A DNA stretch of 64,000 nucleotides from Streptomyces formicae (GCF_002556545.1 NZ_CP022685.1:1116001-1180000), one strand, 5' to 3'; positions 35,624 to 44,584 are shown, counted from the stretch's first letter. A program made the numbers and translations. Notes: generated by a model from the sequence alone, not told the origin.

Positions 35624-35644
35624 AAGTGTCCCAATGGGACACTT
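35624..35644. promoter_or_regulatory. TetR operator palindrome, 10+1+10
   Basis: AAGTGTCCCA (35624-35633), a central A, then TGGGACACTT (35635-35644) is a perfect palindrome. It is 20 nt upstream of the tetR start and 41 nt from the stop of the XRE-cupin gene. Spacing and symmetry fit a TetR dimer controlling the tetR-SDR-ADH transcript. Confidence 0.7.
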
Positions 35645-35685
35645 GGCCCGCCGGGACACCTCCGGGGCCCGTCGCGGGCCCTCGC

Positions 35686-36306
35686 TCAGCCCTCCGCGAC
35701 CTCGACCTGGTCGGACACCGCCACGACGAGGACCCGCGCCCCCTCCTCCGTGGCGCGCCAGCGGTGCCGCACGCCACCGGACAGGAGGACGCTGTCGCCG
35801 CGCCCGAGGCGGTGGACGCGCCCCTCCGCCTCCACCTCGACGGCACCGTCGGCGACGTACATCAACTCGTCGTTGCGGTGCAGGAATTCACGGCCCGCGT
35901 CCGACTCGCCGGTGAACTCCAGGGCGTGGAGCTGGTGTTGGCCGCGCGTCAGCGGGCGTACGCCGGTGCCCGGGGTGAGCCCGCCCGCGTCGTCCGCCCG
36001 TACGACGTCGACCACGCGACGCTCGTCGGAGGCCGCGAGGAGCTGCACGGCCGTGGTGTCCAGGGCGTCGGCGATGCGCTGGAGCGAGCGCATGCTCGGG
36101 CGGGCGCGGTCGTTCTCGATCTGGCTGAGGAACGGCACGGAGAGGCCGCTGCGCCCGGCCACCGCGGCGAGCGTGAGGTCGAGCGTCCTGCGCCGCCGCC
36201 GCACGGCGCCGCCCACGCGTGGCGTTCCGTCGCCGTCACCGCGGCCGCCGCCTCCCTCGTCCGCACCCGCACTCACGCCCACGTCCGCCCCCATGTCAGC
36301 ACCCAT
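35686..36306 (-). CDS. XRE-family regulator with C-terminal cupin domain
   Basis: A 206-residue regulator. After a Gly/Asp-rich, probably disordered head (about 1-30), a helix-turn-helix covers LTLAAVAGRSGLSVPFLSQIENDRARPSMRSLQRIADAL. A small-molecule-binding cupin follows, with HRNDELMYVADGAVEVEAEGRVHRLGRGDSVLLSGGVRHRW. Relatives such as PuuR-type proteins respond to amines, amino acids or sugars. It is divergent from the arylsulfotransferase-permease operon across 153 bp that contain an 8+5+8 dyad, so it probably controls that operon. ATGs at 36304-36306 and 12 nt further in are both possible starts. Confidence 0.88.
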   Translation of the reverse strand: MGADMGADVGVSAGADEGGGGRGDGDGTPRVGGAVRRRRRTLDLTLAAVAGRSGLSVPFLSQIENDRARPSMRSLQRIADALDTTAVQLLAASDERRVVDVVRADDAGGLTPGTGVRPLTRGQHQLHALEFTGESDAGREFLHRNDELMYVADGAVEVEAEGRVHRLGRGDSVLLSGGVRHRWRATEEGARVLVVAVSDQVEVAEG

Positions 36307-36407
36307 GCCCCGCACCCTAATTCGCCCCGCGACCCGCCCCGCGCACGCCTTCGTACGGCTGTCACACGCAGGACACACTCCCCCTCTAGTTTCAAAGTCG
36401 TTCGCTG

Positions 36408-36428
36408 TCATCAAAGAAATTTTGATGA
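36408..36428. promoter_or_regulatory. Inverted repeat upstream of the arylsulfotransferase operon
   Basis: TCATCAAA (36408-36415) and TTTGATGA (36421-36428) are perfect arms around GAAAT. The site is 32 nt before the ATG at 36460, in an AT-rich patch of an otherwise GC-rich divergent region, so it probably overlaps the transcription start. The XRE-cupin protein encoded on the other side is the obvious candidate to bind it. Confidence 0.55.
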
Positions 36429-36459
36429 ATGCCGCTCCGATGCCGTAGGGGGACCCGCC

Positions 36460-37593
36460 ATGCCCGCCGTAGACCAGAACTCGCGCCGCCGACACGCCAC
36501 CGGGCTCATCGCGCACGATCCGGACACCGCCTTCGCGGGCTACACGCTCTTCGCGCCGCTGACCGGTCCCGGCGAGGTCCATCTCGTCGACATGGCGGGG
36601 CGCACCGCGCACCGGTGGACCTTCCCGTACCGGCCGGGGCGGCACGCGCGCGTGCTGCCGGGCGGCACCCTCGCGTACAACGGCGTGCTGCCCGGCGAGG
36701 ACGCGCTGTTCCCCATGTGGCACAAGTACCGGGGCGGCGTGATGCTCCAGGCGGCGCCCGACGGGACCGTGCTGCGCGAGCACCGCGATCCGCTCCAGCA
36801 CCACGACGCCCACCACCTGGACGACGGCCACATCCTGTACACCGGGCTCGAACCCCTGCGGGGCGCGGACGCGGCCTCGGTCGCCGGGGGCGTGCCCGGT
36901 TCCGAGGCGGCGGACGGCGTCGTCTGGGCGGACACGATCCGCGAGGTCGACGCCGAGGGGCGGACGGTGTGGTCGTGGCGCGCCGCCGAACACCTCGACC
37001 GGGACGCCTACGCGCTGCACCCCGCGTACGCCCGTGAGCACTGGCCGCTGATCAACAGCGTCACACCCCTCGCCGACGGGAACGTCCTCGCGAGCCTGCG
37101 CAGCGTCTCCGCCGTGATCGTCATCAGCCGGGCCACCGGTGAGGTCCTGTGGCGCACCGAGCCCGGCACGGTCTCGCAGCAGCACGCGCCGACGGAGCTG
37201 GCCGACGGGAACTTCCTCGTCTTCGACAACGGCGTGTTCCGGCCCCACCACGACGTCCCGTACTCGCGGGTGATCGAGATCGAGCGGGCGAGCGGCGCGG
37301 TGGTGTGGGAGTACCACGACCCGGCGCGGGAGTTCTTCTTCGCGCCGTTCATGGGCAGCGCGCAGCGCCTCCCCAACGGGAACACGCTCATCACCGACTC
37401 GCCGTCGGGCCGGCTCTTCGAGGTGACCGCCGAGGGACAGCTGTGTTGGGAGTACGTCGTGCCGTACTTCGCCGGGTACCGCGAGTCCGAGGTGCGCGGC
37501 CTGTTCCCCGCCGAGCCGAACGCCGTCTTCCGCTCCTATCGGTACGCGGCGTCCGAACTGCCCTGGCTGGACCGTGCCGGTGGTCTCTCATGA
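36460..37593 (+). CDS. Arylsulfotransferase-family (beta-propeller) protein
   Basis: A 377-residue protein of the Arylsulfotran_2/ASST-like group. Repeating propeller blades are visible, each with a G-x-x-x-W-x-W/Y ending: GRTAHRWTF, GTVLREHRDP, GRTVWSWRA, GEVLWRTEP, GAVVWEYHDP and GQLCWEYVVP. HHDAHHLDDGHILYTG and QQHAPTELADGNFLVFDNG contain conserved histidines. Bacterial ASST moves sulfate between phenolic compounds without PAPS and is periplasmic; this one has no signal peptide, so cytoplasmic location or a non-transferase role is possible. It is translationally coupled (ATGA) to an NCS2 permease. Confidence 0.75.
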   Translation: MPAVDQNSRRRHATGLIAHDPDTAFAGYTLFAPLTGPGEVHLVDMAGRTAHRWTFPYRPGRHARVLPGGTLAYNGVLPGEDALFPMWHKYRGGVMLQAAPDGTVLREHRDPLQHHDAHHLDDGHILYTGLEPLRGADAASVAGGVPGSEAADGVVWADTIREVDAEGRTVWSWRAAEHLDRDAYALHPAYAREHWPLINSVTPLADGNVLASLRSVSAVIVISRATGEVLWRTEPGTVSQQHAPTELADGNFLVFDNGVFRPHHDVPYSRVIEIERASGAVVWEYHDPAREFFFAPFMGSAQRLPNGNTLITDSPSGRLFEVTAEGQLCWEYVVPYFAGYRESEVRGLFPAEPNAVFRSYRYAASELPWLDRAGGLS

Positions 37594-38915
37594 GCGCGCC
37601 GACGCAGGCCGACGGGGTGGCCCCGGTGGACGAACGCGTCCCGCTGCGGCGCCTGTTGCCGCTCTCCGCGCAGCACGTCCTCGCGATGGTAGCGGCGCCC
37701 GTGTCGACCGTCTTCCTCACGGCGGGCGCCCTGCGCCTCTCGCCCGGCGACACCGCTTCGCTGCTCAGCGCCGTGCTTGTGCTGTGCGGTGCGGGCTCGC
37801 TCGTCCAGTCGCTCGGGGTGTGGCGGATCGGCGCGAGACTGCCGTTCGTGATGCTGCCAGGCGGCGCGGCCACCGCGCTGTTCCTGGGGATCGCCGAGGA
37901 CCACGGGGCGGCCACGGCGACCGGTTCGGTGCTGCTCGCCGCGGTGCTCCTGCTCGCCGTGCTGCCGCTGTACGCGCGGGTCGTGCGGTTCTTCCCGCCG
38001 CTCGTGATGGGGGTGACGGTGCTGCTCATCGGCATCGCGATGATCCGCGTGGCCGCCCAGCTCATCGCGGGGAACGGCGGACAGCCCGCGCCGCCGCGCG
38101 CCGTGGTCCTCGCCGGGCTCACGGTGGCCGCGACCGTGACGGCGTACGTGCTGCTGCGGGGCGTGTGGCGGCAGACCGCCGTGCTCATCGGCATGGCCAC
38201 GGGGACGCTGCTCGCGGTGCTCACGGGTCTCGGCGAGTTCCGCCCCGCGGCGGGTTCCGGGTTCTCCCTGCCGACGCTTCTCCCCTACGGCGCCCCGCAC
38301 TTCGATCCGCTCGCCGCGCTGCCGCTGCTGCTCTTCAGCCTCACCACGCTCGCGGAGATCACCGGTCAGACCGTCCTCAACAGCGAGTCGGCGGGCCGCG
38401 CCCCCGATCCGGGCCGCGACGTGCCGCGCGTGGCCAGGGCCGACGCGCTGGTCTCGCTCGTCGGCGGCGCCTTCGGCACCTCGCTGATGGTGACCAGCGC
38501 GGAGAACATCGGCATCGGGCGCCTCACCGGGGTGCGCAGCCGGTTCGTGACGGCGGGCGCGGGCGCGCTGCTCGTCCTGACCGGGCTCCTGGCCCCCGTG
38601 TCGCGGGCGGTCGCCGGCATCCCCGCGGCGGTCGTCGGCGGCTCCTCGCTCGTCGTGTACGCGGTGATCGCGGTGCTCGGCGTGGAGATGCTGCGCCGCG
38701 CGGACCTGGGCGGCGGCCCCGGACAGGGCACCGGTTCCATGGTGGCGGCGCTCGCCCTTGCGGCGGGTCTCCTGCCGCTGCTCTCCCCCGGTCTGTACGA
38801 CGGTTTCCCCGACTGGGTGGGGACGGTGCTCGGCAGCGGGGTGGTCGCCGGGACGCTGACGGCGGTGCTGCTCTCCGCGCTGCTCCGCGGCCGCTCGCCC
38901 GACGACTCCTCCTGA
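37590..38915 (+). CDS. NCS2-family (xanthine/uracil-type) permease
   Basis: A 441-residue integral membrane protein with about 12-14 hydrophobic segments. The NCS2 N-terminal motif is visible in LLPLSAQHVLAMVAAPVSTVFL, whose QH dipeptide is used in this family's transport cycle. The C-terminal half carries TLAEITGQTVLNSESAGR and VSLVGGAFGTSLMVTSAENIG, the substrate-site region in which NCS2 proteins keep ETxG and a TS-type pair (here EITG and TSAENIG). It probably takes up a purine, pyrimidine or similar heterocycle by proton symport. Coupling by ATGA to the arylsulfotransferase-like gene suggests that the imported molecule is its substrate. Confidence 0.88.
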   Translation: MSAPTQADGVAPVDERVPLRRLLPLSAQHVLAMVAAPVSTVFLTAGALRLSPGDTASLLSAVLVLCGAGSLVQSLGVWRIGARLPFVMLPGGAATALFLGIAEDHGAATATGSVLLAAVLLLAVLPLYARVVRFFPPLVMGVTVLLIGIAMIRVAAQLIAGNGGQPAPPRAVVLAGLTVAATVTAYVLLRGVWRQTAVLIGMATGTLLAVLTGLGEFRPAAGSGFSLPTLLPYGAPHFDPLAALPLLLFSLTTLAEITGQTVLNSESAGRAPDPGRDVPRVARADALVSLVGGAFGTSLMVTSAENIGIGRLTGVRSRFVTAGAGALLVLTGLLAPVSRAVAGIPAAVVGGSSLVVYAVIAVLGVEMLRRADLGGGPGQGTGSMVAALALAAGLLPLLSPGLYDGFPDWVGTVLGSGVVAGTLTAVLLSALLRGRSPDDSS

Positions 38916-38946
38916 GGGACTCGCGCTTTCGCGTCGCGGGCGGCGC

Positions 38947-41217
38947 TCAGTCGCCGTGCAGGGCGTCGCGCACCTCGTCCTCGACGTTCCGCGGGGCCGC
39001 GCGGGCCGCCGTCGTGTCGATGACCGCCTCGTGCACCGTGCCGCGCCACGGATACGGCGGCCGGTAGGCGGCGGTGTCGACCGCGAGACCGCTGTCGTGC
39101 CCCACCCGCAGGCCCGCGCCACCATGCTGGAAGGTGTACGGGAACGCCCCGCCGAGGGGCACCGAGGCGATGTCCGCGCCGCCCAGCACGAGGGTGAACA
39201 CACCGCACCGCGCGCCCTGTTCGGCAGCGGGCGCGTCGAACCGCACGCCCATCCGGTGCCTGCCCGCGGGCAGCGGCTCGTCGGCCACGACCCGGTCCAG
39301 GTCCCCGGCCCGCGAGCAGCTGAAGGCGAGGCGGCCCTCGTGGGCGTACAGGACGAAGCCGCCGTTGAGGTCCCCGAGCGCGCACAGCACCCCGGTCGCG
39401 GGACCGTCCTCGGGGACCTCCGCGTCGGCGGTGAGCGTGAATCCGGCGAAGAGCAGCGGCAGTGCCTCGTCGTGCACGGGTGAGGTGCCGGGGAGGTAAC
39501 GGGCGCGGCCCCGCGGCGGCCAGGCGGGCGGGATCATCGCGCTGAGCCGCTCCTGCATGCGGTCGTCCAGCGGCAGCACGTCGTTGCGCACGGCCTCCGC
39601 GTCCCACAGCTCGGCCAGCTTCCGTACGACGTCCGGGTGCCGGTCCGCGACGTCATGGGCCTCCGCGAAGTCGTCCGAGAGGCGGAACAGGGACCAGCGG
39701 TCGGCGGTGAAGTCGCGGCTGCCGGGCAGCAGTCGCTCCTCGTCGGCGACGCCACGGGACACGTGGTCCGTGGTGGCCTTCCAGTCGCCGTGCACGATCG
39801 AGCGGGAGCCGAGCATCTCGAAGTATTGGGTGGGGAAGGGGCGTTGGACGTCCGCGTCGTCGACGAGGGGCAGCAGGCTACGGCCGTCGACCGGTTGCTG
39901 GGGCACGCCGTCCACCTCCTCCGGGGCCGGGACTCCGCACGCGTCGAGTACGGTCGGCATCAGGTCGACCACGTGCGTGAACGCGGTGCGGACGGCGCCC
40001 GCGTCGCGGATCCGGCGCGGCCAGTGGGCGATCAGCGGGGCGCGGGTGCCGCCGAGCCAGGTGTAGCGCTTCCACAGCCGCAGCGGGGTGTTGCCCGCCC
40101 AGGCCCAGCCCCAGGCGTAGTGCGGATAGGTCGCGGGGCCGCCCCAGTCGTCGAGCGCGGCGAGGTTGCGGGCCGCGCTGTCCCCCGAACGGGCCGTGAA
40201 GCGATGCTCGTTGAGGGTGCCGAGCGCGCCGCCCTCCGCGCTCGCGCCGTTGTCGGAGAGGACGAGGACGAGGGTGTCGTCGAGGCGGCCCGTGCGGCGC
40301 AGGAAGTCCAGGAGGCGCCCGATCTGGGCGTCGGTGTGGGTGAGGAACCCGGCGAACACCTCCTGCATGCGGGCGAAGACGCGCCGTTCGCCGCCGTCGA
40401 GGCCGCGCCAGTCCTGGATCCAGGGCGGGCGCGCGGTGAGGATGGTGTCGCCGGGGACGACGCCGAGTTCCCGCTGGCGGGCGAAGGTCTCCTCGCGCCA
40501 GCGCTCCCAGCCCTGGTCGAAGCGGCCCCGGTAGGCGTCGCTCCAGGCGCGGGGCACGTGGTGCGGGGCGTGTGTCGCGCCGAGCGGGAGGTAGAGGAAG
40601 TACGGCTTGCCGGGGGCGGCCTGCCGCTGGTCGCAGATCATGCGGATCGCGCGGTCGGCGAGGTCCTCGCTGAGGTGGTAGCCGTCCTCGGGGCGGGCGG
40701 GCGGCTCGGCGTAGTGGTTGTCGCTCACCAGGTGGGGCGCGTAGTGGTTGGTGTCGCCCTGGAGGAAGCCGTAGAAGCGCTCGAAGCCGTAGCCGAGCGG
40801 CCAGCGGTCGAAGGGGCCCGCCGCGGTGCGCTCCCAGCGGGGCGTGAGGTGCCATTTGCCGACGGCGAGCGTGCTGTGGCCCGCGTCGCGCAGCAGCCGG
40901 GGCAGCGGCACGGCGGACCTCGGCAGGCGCGCGGAGTAGCCGGGGTGGGCGATCGGCAGGTCGACGAGGAAGCCCATGCCGACCGCGTGGTGGTTGCGCC
41001 CCGTGAGCAGGGCGGCGCGGGTCGGCGAGCACATCGCGGTGACGTGGAAGCGGTTGAAGCGCAGTCCGTCGGCGGCGAGGCGGTCCAGGTGGGGCGTGGC
41101 CATGTCGGAGCCGTAGCAGCCGAGTTGGGCGAAGCCGAGGTCGTCGAGGACGATCACGACGACGTCGGGGGCGCCGGGCGCGGGGCGGGGCCCCGCGTAG
41201 GCGCGGGGGTCAGTCAT
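38947..41217 (-). CDS. Arylsulfatase (type I, formylglycine-dependent)
   Basis: A 756-residue sulfatase. The metal site starts at VVIVLDDLGFAQLGCYGSD. The signature CSPTRAALLTGR contains the Cys that a formylglycine-generating enzyme must convert, followed by VGKWHL and a second metal block LVLSDNGAS. The C-terminal 180 residues form a beta-rich domain with WRGTVHEAVIDT, as in large bacterial arylsulfatases. No signal peptide is seen. It overlaps the upstream tetR by 8 nt and is co-transcribed with it. It faces the NCS2 operon tail to tail. Together with the arylsulfotransferase, this gives sulfate addition and removal functions side by side. Confidence 0.92.
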   Translation of the reverse strand: MTDPRAYAGPRPAPGAPDVVVIVLDDLGFAQLGCYGSDMATPHLDRLAADGLRFNRFHVTAMCSPTRAALLTGRNHHAVGMGFLVDLPIAHPGYSARLPRSAVPLPRLLRDAGHSTLAVGKWHLTPRWERTAAGPFDRWPLGYGFERFYGFLQGDTNHYAPHLVSDNHYAEPPARPEDGYHLSEDLADRAIRMICDQRQAAPGKPYFLYLPLGATHAPHHVPRAWSDAYRGRFDQGWERWREETFARQRELGVVPGDTILTARPPWIQDWRGLDGGERRVFARMQEVFAGFLTHTDAQIGRLLDFLRRTGRLDDTLVLVLSDNGASAEGGALGTLNEHRFTARSGDSAARNLAALDDWGGPATYPHYAWGWAWAGNTPLRLWKRYTWLGGTRAPLIAHWPRRIRDAGAVRTAFTHVVDLMPTVLDACGVPAPEEVDGVPQQPVDGRSLLPLVDDADVQRPFPTQYFEMLGSRSIVHGDWKATTDHVSRGVADEERLLPGSRDFTADRWSLFRLSDDFAEAHDVADRHPDVVRKLAELWDAEAVRNDVLPLDDRMQERLSAMIPPAWPPRGRARYLPGTSPVHDEALPLLFAGFTLTADAEVPEDGPATGVLCALGDLNGGFVLYAHEGRLAFSCSRAGDLDRVVADEPLPAGRHRMGVRFDAPAAEQGARCGVFTLVLGGADIASVPLGGAFPYTFQHGGAGLRVGHDSGLAVDTAAYRPPYPWRGTVHEAVIDTTAARAAPRNVEDEVRDALHGD

Positions 41218-41956
41218 CCGCGGTGCCTCCTGGATCCGGGGGACGGGGTTCGCGCACGGCGCCCGCGTCGCCCTGCCCCGCGAGCAGCGCGCCGGTCGCG
41301 GGCGAGAGGGGGGCGCCGAGCACGGCGACGGCCGCGTCGACGAGGTTGGCGACGAGGAGGTCCGTGCGGCGCCCCGGCGCGGCCGAGCCGGACTGCAGGG
41401 CCCGTTCGTGGTCGGCCAGGGTGTGCAGGGTCAGGCCGACGAAGACGCGCCACCGGTCGGCGCGGACCGGGGCGGGGAGTTCGGCGAGGCAGGCGTCGAT
41501 GCGCGGGCGCAGCCGGTGCAGGGCGCGCGTCCAGGTCTCGGCGGCCAGGTCGTACGGGGCGATGCCCTCGACGTACAGGGCCTGCGCGACGAAGCGGAGG
41601 AAGTAGCTGGGCGGCGCGTCGGGGTCGGCCGCCGCGCGGGTGATCCGCTCGGCCATGGGGTGCACGAACACCTCGACCAGGGGCCGGAGTTCCTTGCCGA
41701 CACCCTGCTCGTCGAGTGCGGCGATGCGGCGCAGCTGCCCCTCGTTGGTCGGCCCGAGCCGATGCGCGTACACGGCGGTGACCAGGCCGCGCTTGTCGCC
41801 GAAGTGGTAGGCGACGGCCGAGGTGTTGCGCTGACCGGCCGCCGCGGCGATCTCGCGCAGCGACACCGCGTGGACGCCGCGCTCGGCGAAGAGCCGCTCG
41901 GCGGTCTCGATCAGCCGGATCCGGGTGGCCGCGGGGGCGGTCCTTGCTTCGTCCAC
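41210..41956 (-). CDS. TetR-family regulator upstream of the arylsulfatase
   Basis: A 248-residue TetR protein with the DNA-binding helix-turn-helix VSLREIAAAAGQRNTSAVAYHFGDKRGLVTAVYAHR. The C-terminal part includes PPSYFLRFVAQALYVEG, as in the subgroup with long ligand domains. It is the first gene of a tetR-arylsulfatase operon and is divergent from an MFS exporter; a short dyad lies 29 nt upstream of its start. Control of both the sulfatase and the exporter is the likely role. Confidence 0.88.
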   Translation of the reverse strand: MDEARTAPAATRIRLIETAERLFAERGVHAVSLREIAAAAGQRNTSAVAYHFGDKRGLVTAVYAHRLGPTNEGQLRRIAALDEQGVGKELRPLVEVFVHPMAERITRAAADPDAPPSYFLRFVAQALYVEGIAPYDLAAETWTRALHRLRPRIDACLAELPAPVRADRWRVFVGLTLHTLADHERALQSGSAAPGRRTDLLVANLVDAAVAVLGAPLSPATGALLAGQGDAGAVREPRPPDPGGTADD

Positions 41957-41985
41957 GTCGGTCAGTGTGCGGCCCTTGCCCCTTC

Positions 41986-41999
41986 AACGCAACTGCGTT
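41986..41999. promoter_or_regulatory. Candidate TetR operator between tetR and the MFS gene
   Basis: AACGCA (41986-41991) and TGCGTT (41994-41999) form a perfect 6+2+6 dyad in an AT-richer stretch of the 118-bp divergent gap. Flanking TTC and AAA partly extend the symmetry. The position suits repression of the tetR-sulfatase side and possibly the MFS side. Confidence 0.45.
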
Positions 42000-42074
42000 A
42001 AACAGTGAACTTGCCCGAGCAGCAGGAGAGTTGAGACCACTGGCGACCGACCGAGCGGTGGTGCGACCCAGGCC

Positions 42075-43577
42075 ATGCCCTCCGATCCCGCACGCTCCAC
42101 CCCGCTGCCCGACGAGCGTTCCCCCGCCTCGTACGCCCTGCTGCTGGCCCCGCTCATCCTCCTCACCGAGGTCACCGCGCTCGAACTGACCCTGATCTAC
42201 CCGGTGTTGCCGCTCCTGTCCGACGCCTTCGACACCGCGTCGATCGGCTGGACCCTGACCGTGGTGAGCCTGACGGGGGTGGTGGCGCAGCCGTTGCTCG
42301 GCAGGGTCGCCGATGTGATCGGGAAGAAGCGGATGATCCTGTACGCCGCGGGGGCCTTCGCCACCGGCTCGCTGATCTGCGCGCTCGCGCCCTCCTACCC
42401 CGTGTTCCTGACCGGCCGTGCCGTCCAGGGCACCTGCCTGGTGATGGCCCCCGCCGCGTACGGCCTGATCCGCGACGTCCTCCCGGCCCGTGTCGTGCCG
42501 GTCGCGCTCGGCGCCGTCACCACCGGGATCGGCCTGAGCGCCATCGTCGGCCCGCTGACCGGCGGCGCGCTCGGGCAGACCTTCGGGTACCGGGCGGTCT
42601 TCTGGTTCGCGCTCGGCTACGTCGCCGTGCTCACGCCCTGGTTCGCGCGCACGCTGCCCGAGTCGCCGGTGCGGCGGCCGCGCGAGGAGCGGCGCGGCAT
42701 CGACGTACGCGGCGGTCTGCTGCTCGGCGCGGGCGCGGGCGGCCTGTTGCTCCTCGTCGGCCAGGGCGCCGCCTGGGGCTGGACCTCGGTGGCCACGCTC
42801 ACCGCGCTCGGCTCTTCGCTGCTGCTGCTCGTGGGATTCGTACGACGTGAACTGCGCGCGCCCGCGCCGCTGATCGACCTCCGGCTCCTCGCCGGGCCCG
42901 CGCTGCGCTGGACGCTGCTCGCGGCGTTCTCCGGGGCGTTCGCGATCGGCGGTACGGCCTTCGCGATGCCGATGCTGGTACAGACGCCCACGTCACTCGG
43001 TTACGGATTCGGCATGAGCGTGCTCGGCGCCGCGGTGTTCCTCGTGCCGCAGGGGCTGCTCGGCGCGGCGTGCGGGCCGCTCGGCGGACTGCTCGCCCGG
43101 CGGCGCGGCCCCCGGTACACCCTCATGGCCGCCCTCGCGGGACTCACCGCCACCACCCTCACCCTGGCCCTGCTGCACACGGCCGTCTGGCAGCTCCTGC
43201 TCGCCGCGCTGTTCATGGGCGCGGGCTTCGGCTGCTTCTTCGTCGGCGTCTCCAACCTCGTCGTGGAGGCCGTCCCCGCCGACCGCACGGCGGTCGGCGC
43301 GGGCCTGATGGGCGTCGCCAACAACCTGGGCCAGGCGACGGGCGTGACCGTCCTCGGCGCGGTCCTCGCCCGGTACGTGGTGGACGACTCCGACGAGGAC
43401 CACGTCCTGTACGCGGAGACGGGGTACGCCCTGGCCCTCGGCATCGCGTCGGCGGTGGCCTTCGCGGGCCTCCTGGTCGCCACCGCGATGCGGCACGGCC
43501 GCGAGCCCGCGACGGGCGGGGTGCTGCGGATCGTGGGCGCGGAAGCGGAGCGGGGGGCGAAGGGGCGGACGCCGTAG
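42075..43577 (+). CDS. MFS drug-efflux transporter (EmrB/QacA-like)
   Basis: A 500-residue transporter with about 14 hydrophobic segments, the size of the DHA2 group. The motif-A region appears as QPLLGRVADVIGKKRMILYAAG, the long form of the family's GRLGDRFGRKR. Motif-C-like glycines and prolines are in GIGLSAIVGPLTGGALGQTFGYRAVFWF. It would export hydrophobic compounds using the proton gradient. It is divergent from tetR, the arrangement usual for ligand-induced efflux. The gene ends near hexanucleotide repeats. Confidence 0.88.
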   Translation: MPSDPARSTPLPDERSPASYALLLAPLILLTEVTALELTLIYPVLPLLSDAFDTASIGWTLTVVSLTGVVAQPLLGRVADVIGKKRMILYAAGAFATGSLICALAPSYPVFLTGRAVQGTCLVMAPAAYGLIRDVLPARVVPVALGAVTTGIGLSAIVGPLTGGALGQTFGYRAVFWFALGYVAVLTPWFARTLPESPVRRPREERRGIDVRGGLLLGAGAGGLLLLVGQGAAWGWTSVATLTALGSSLLLLVGFVRRELRAPAPLIDLRLLAGPALRWTLLAAFSGAFAIGGTAFAMPMLVQTPTSLGYGFGMSVLGAAVFLVPQGLLGAACGPLGGLLARRRGPRYTLMAALAGLTATTLTLALLHTAVWQLLLAALFMGAGFGCFFVGVSNLVVEAVPADRTAVGAGLMGVANNLGQATGVTVLGAVLARYVVDDSDEDHVLYAETGYALALGIASAVAFAGLLVATAMRHGREPATGGVLRIVGAEAERGAKGRTP

Positions 43578-43602
43578 GAGGACCGGCACGGCACCCTCAT
43601 CC

Positions 43603-43650
43603 GCACCCGCACCCGCACCCGCACCCGCACCCGCACCCGCACCCGCACCG
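43603..43650 (+). repeat. GCACCC hexanucleotide tandem repeat
   Basis: Seven perfect copies of GCACCC and an eighth ending in G run from 43603 to 43650. They are followed by two copies of a 16-nt unit beginning GAGCCTTGCC (43650-43681). It lies in the 152-bp gap between the convergent MFS and acetyltransferase genes. Slipped-strand expansion is the simplest origin. No function is apparent. Confidence 0.85.
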
Positions 43651-43729
43651 AGCCTTGCCCGCGCCGAGCCTTGCCCGCGCCGACATCCTGCTCCCCGCCC
43701 CTGCCCCGCCTCCGGCCCCGCCCCCGGCC

Positions 43730-44293
43730 TCAGCGAGGGCCGCGCCGCGCCGCCCGCCACTCCGGTGCGAGGACCGACCAGATCTCCTCGTCGTGGCGCT
43801 CGCCCCGGTACAGGTAGGACTCGCGGAGCACGCCCTCCTTGGTCATGCCCAGCCTGCGGGCCACGGCGATGCTCGGCTCGTTGTCCGACGAGACCCACCA
43901 GTCCACGCGGTGCACGGCCCGTTCCTCGACGGCCCAGTCGATGACCGCGCGCACCGCGCGCGTCACCAGGCCCCTGCCCACCGCCGACGGCTCCAGCCAG
44001 CAGCCCGCCTCCGCGGTGCCCTGGGCGACGTCGAGCGTCCTCAGGAGCACCGCGCCGACCAGCGTGCCCTCGACCCTGATCCCGAACAGGCGGCCGGTGT
44101 CGGCCGCGGTTTTCTCCGCGTACGTCTGGAGGTAGGCGCGGCTGGACTCCAGGTCGGTGACGATGTCGGGCAGGCCGTTGTGCCGACCGATGAACTCCCT
44201 GCCCCGGTCCATGTGCGCCAGGAACTCCGCCGCCTGCCACGGTTCCAGGGGGCACAGCTCCGCGCCGTCGTCACCCAGCGATATGGCGTACAT
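43730..44293 (-). CDS. GNAT acetyltransferase, RimJ/RimL type
   Basis: A 187-residue N-acetyltransferase. The acetyl-CoA loop is in WLEPSAVGRGLVTRAVRAVIDWA, followed by the RimL-like VDWWVSSDNEPSIAVARRLGMTKEGVLRESYLYRGERHDEEIWSVL. Such enzymes acetylate the alpha-amine of ribosomal or other proteins, or small amines. The ATG at 44291-44293 starts in-family (MYAISLGDDGAELCPLEPW). It stands alone between the repeat region and the GAF-ANTAR gene. Confidence 0.87.
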   Translation of the reverse strand: MYAISLGDDGAELCPLEPWQAAEFLAHMDRGREFIGRHNGLPDIVTDLESSRAYLQTYAEKTAADTGRLFGIRVEGTLVGAVLLRTLDVAQGTAEAGCWLEPSAVGRGLVTRAVRAVIDWAVEERAVHRVDWWVSSDNEPSIAVARRLGMTKEGVLRESYLYRGERHDEEIWSVLAPEWRAARRGPR

Positions 44294-44584
44294 CGTCGTC
44301 CTCCCGTGTCGTCTTATCGCACCGCGGTCTGTCATCCGGTCGCGGCGCGAAAGGGATCCTCGCACGTCGGAAAGTGGTTGCGGGCGGCACGACTTCACAG
44401 CCCCTCCACGCCCGCGCTCCCGCTCCCACCGCTTCGGCGGTGTGCTGGCCGAAGCGAGTGGGCAGGCGTCCTCACGGAAAGTGGCCGTCCGGCACCGGCC
44501 GGACCGACGCGATCGAACCGACGCGAGCGTTCCGCCCGGCCGCGGCGGCCGTCGAACGACGGAGCTCACGTGAGGGAATCGGAC

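Noticed and set aside
43603..43650. Possible CRISPR-like repeat array
   Set aside because: Units are contiguous 6-mers without spacers, so this is a simple tandem repeat.
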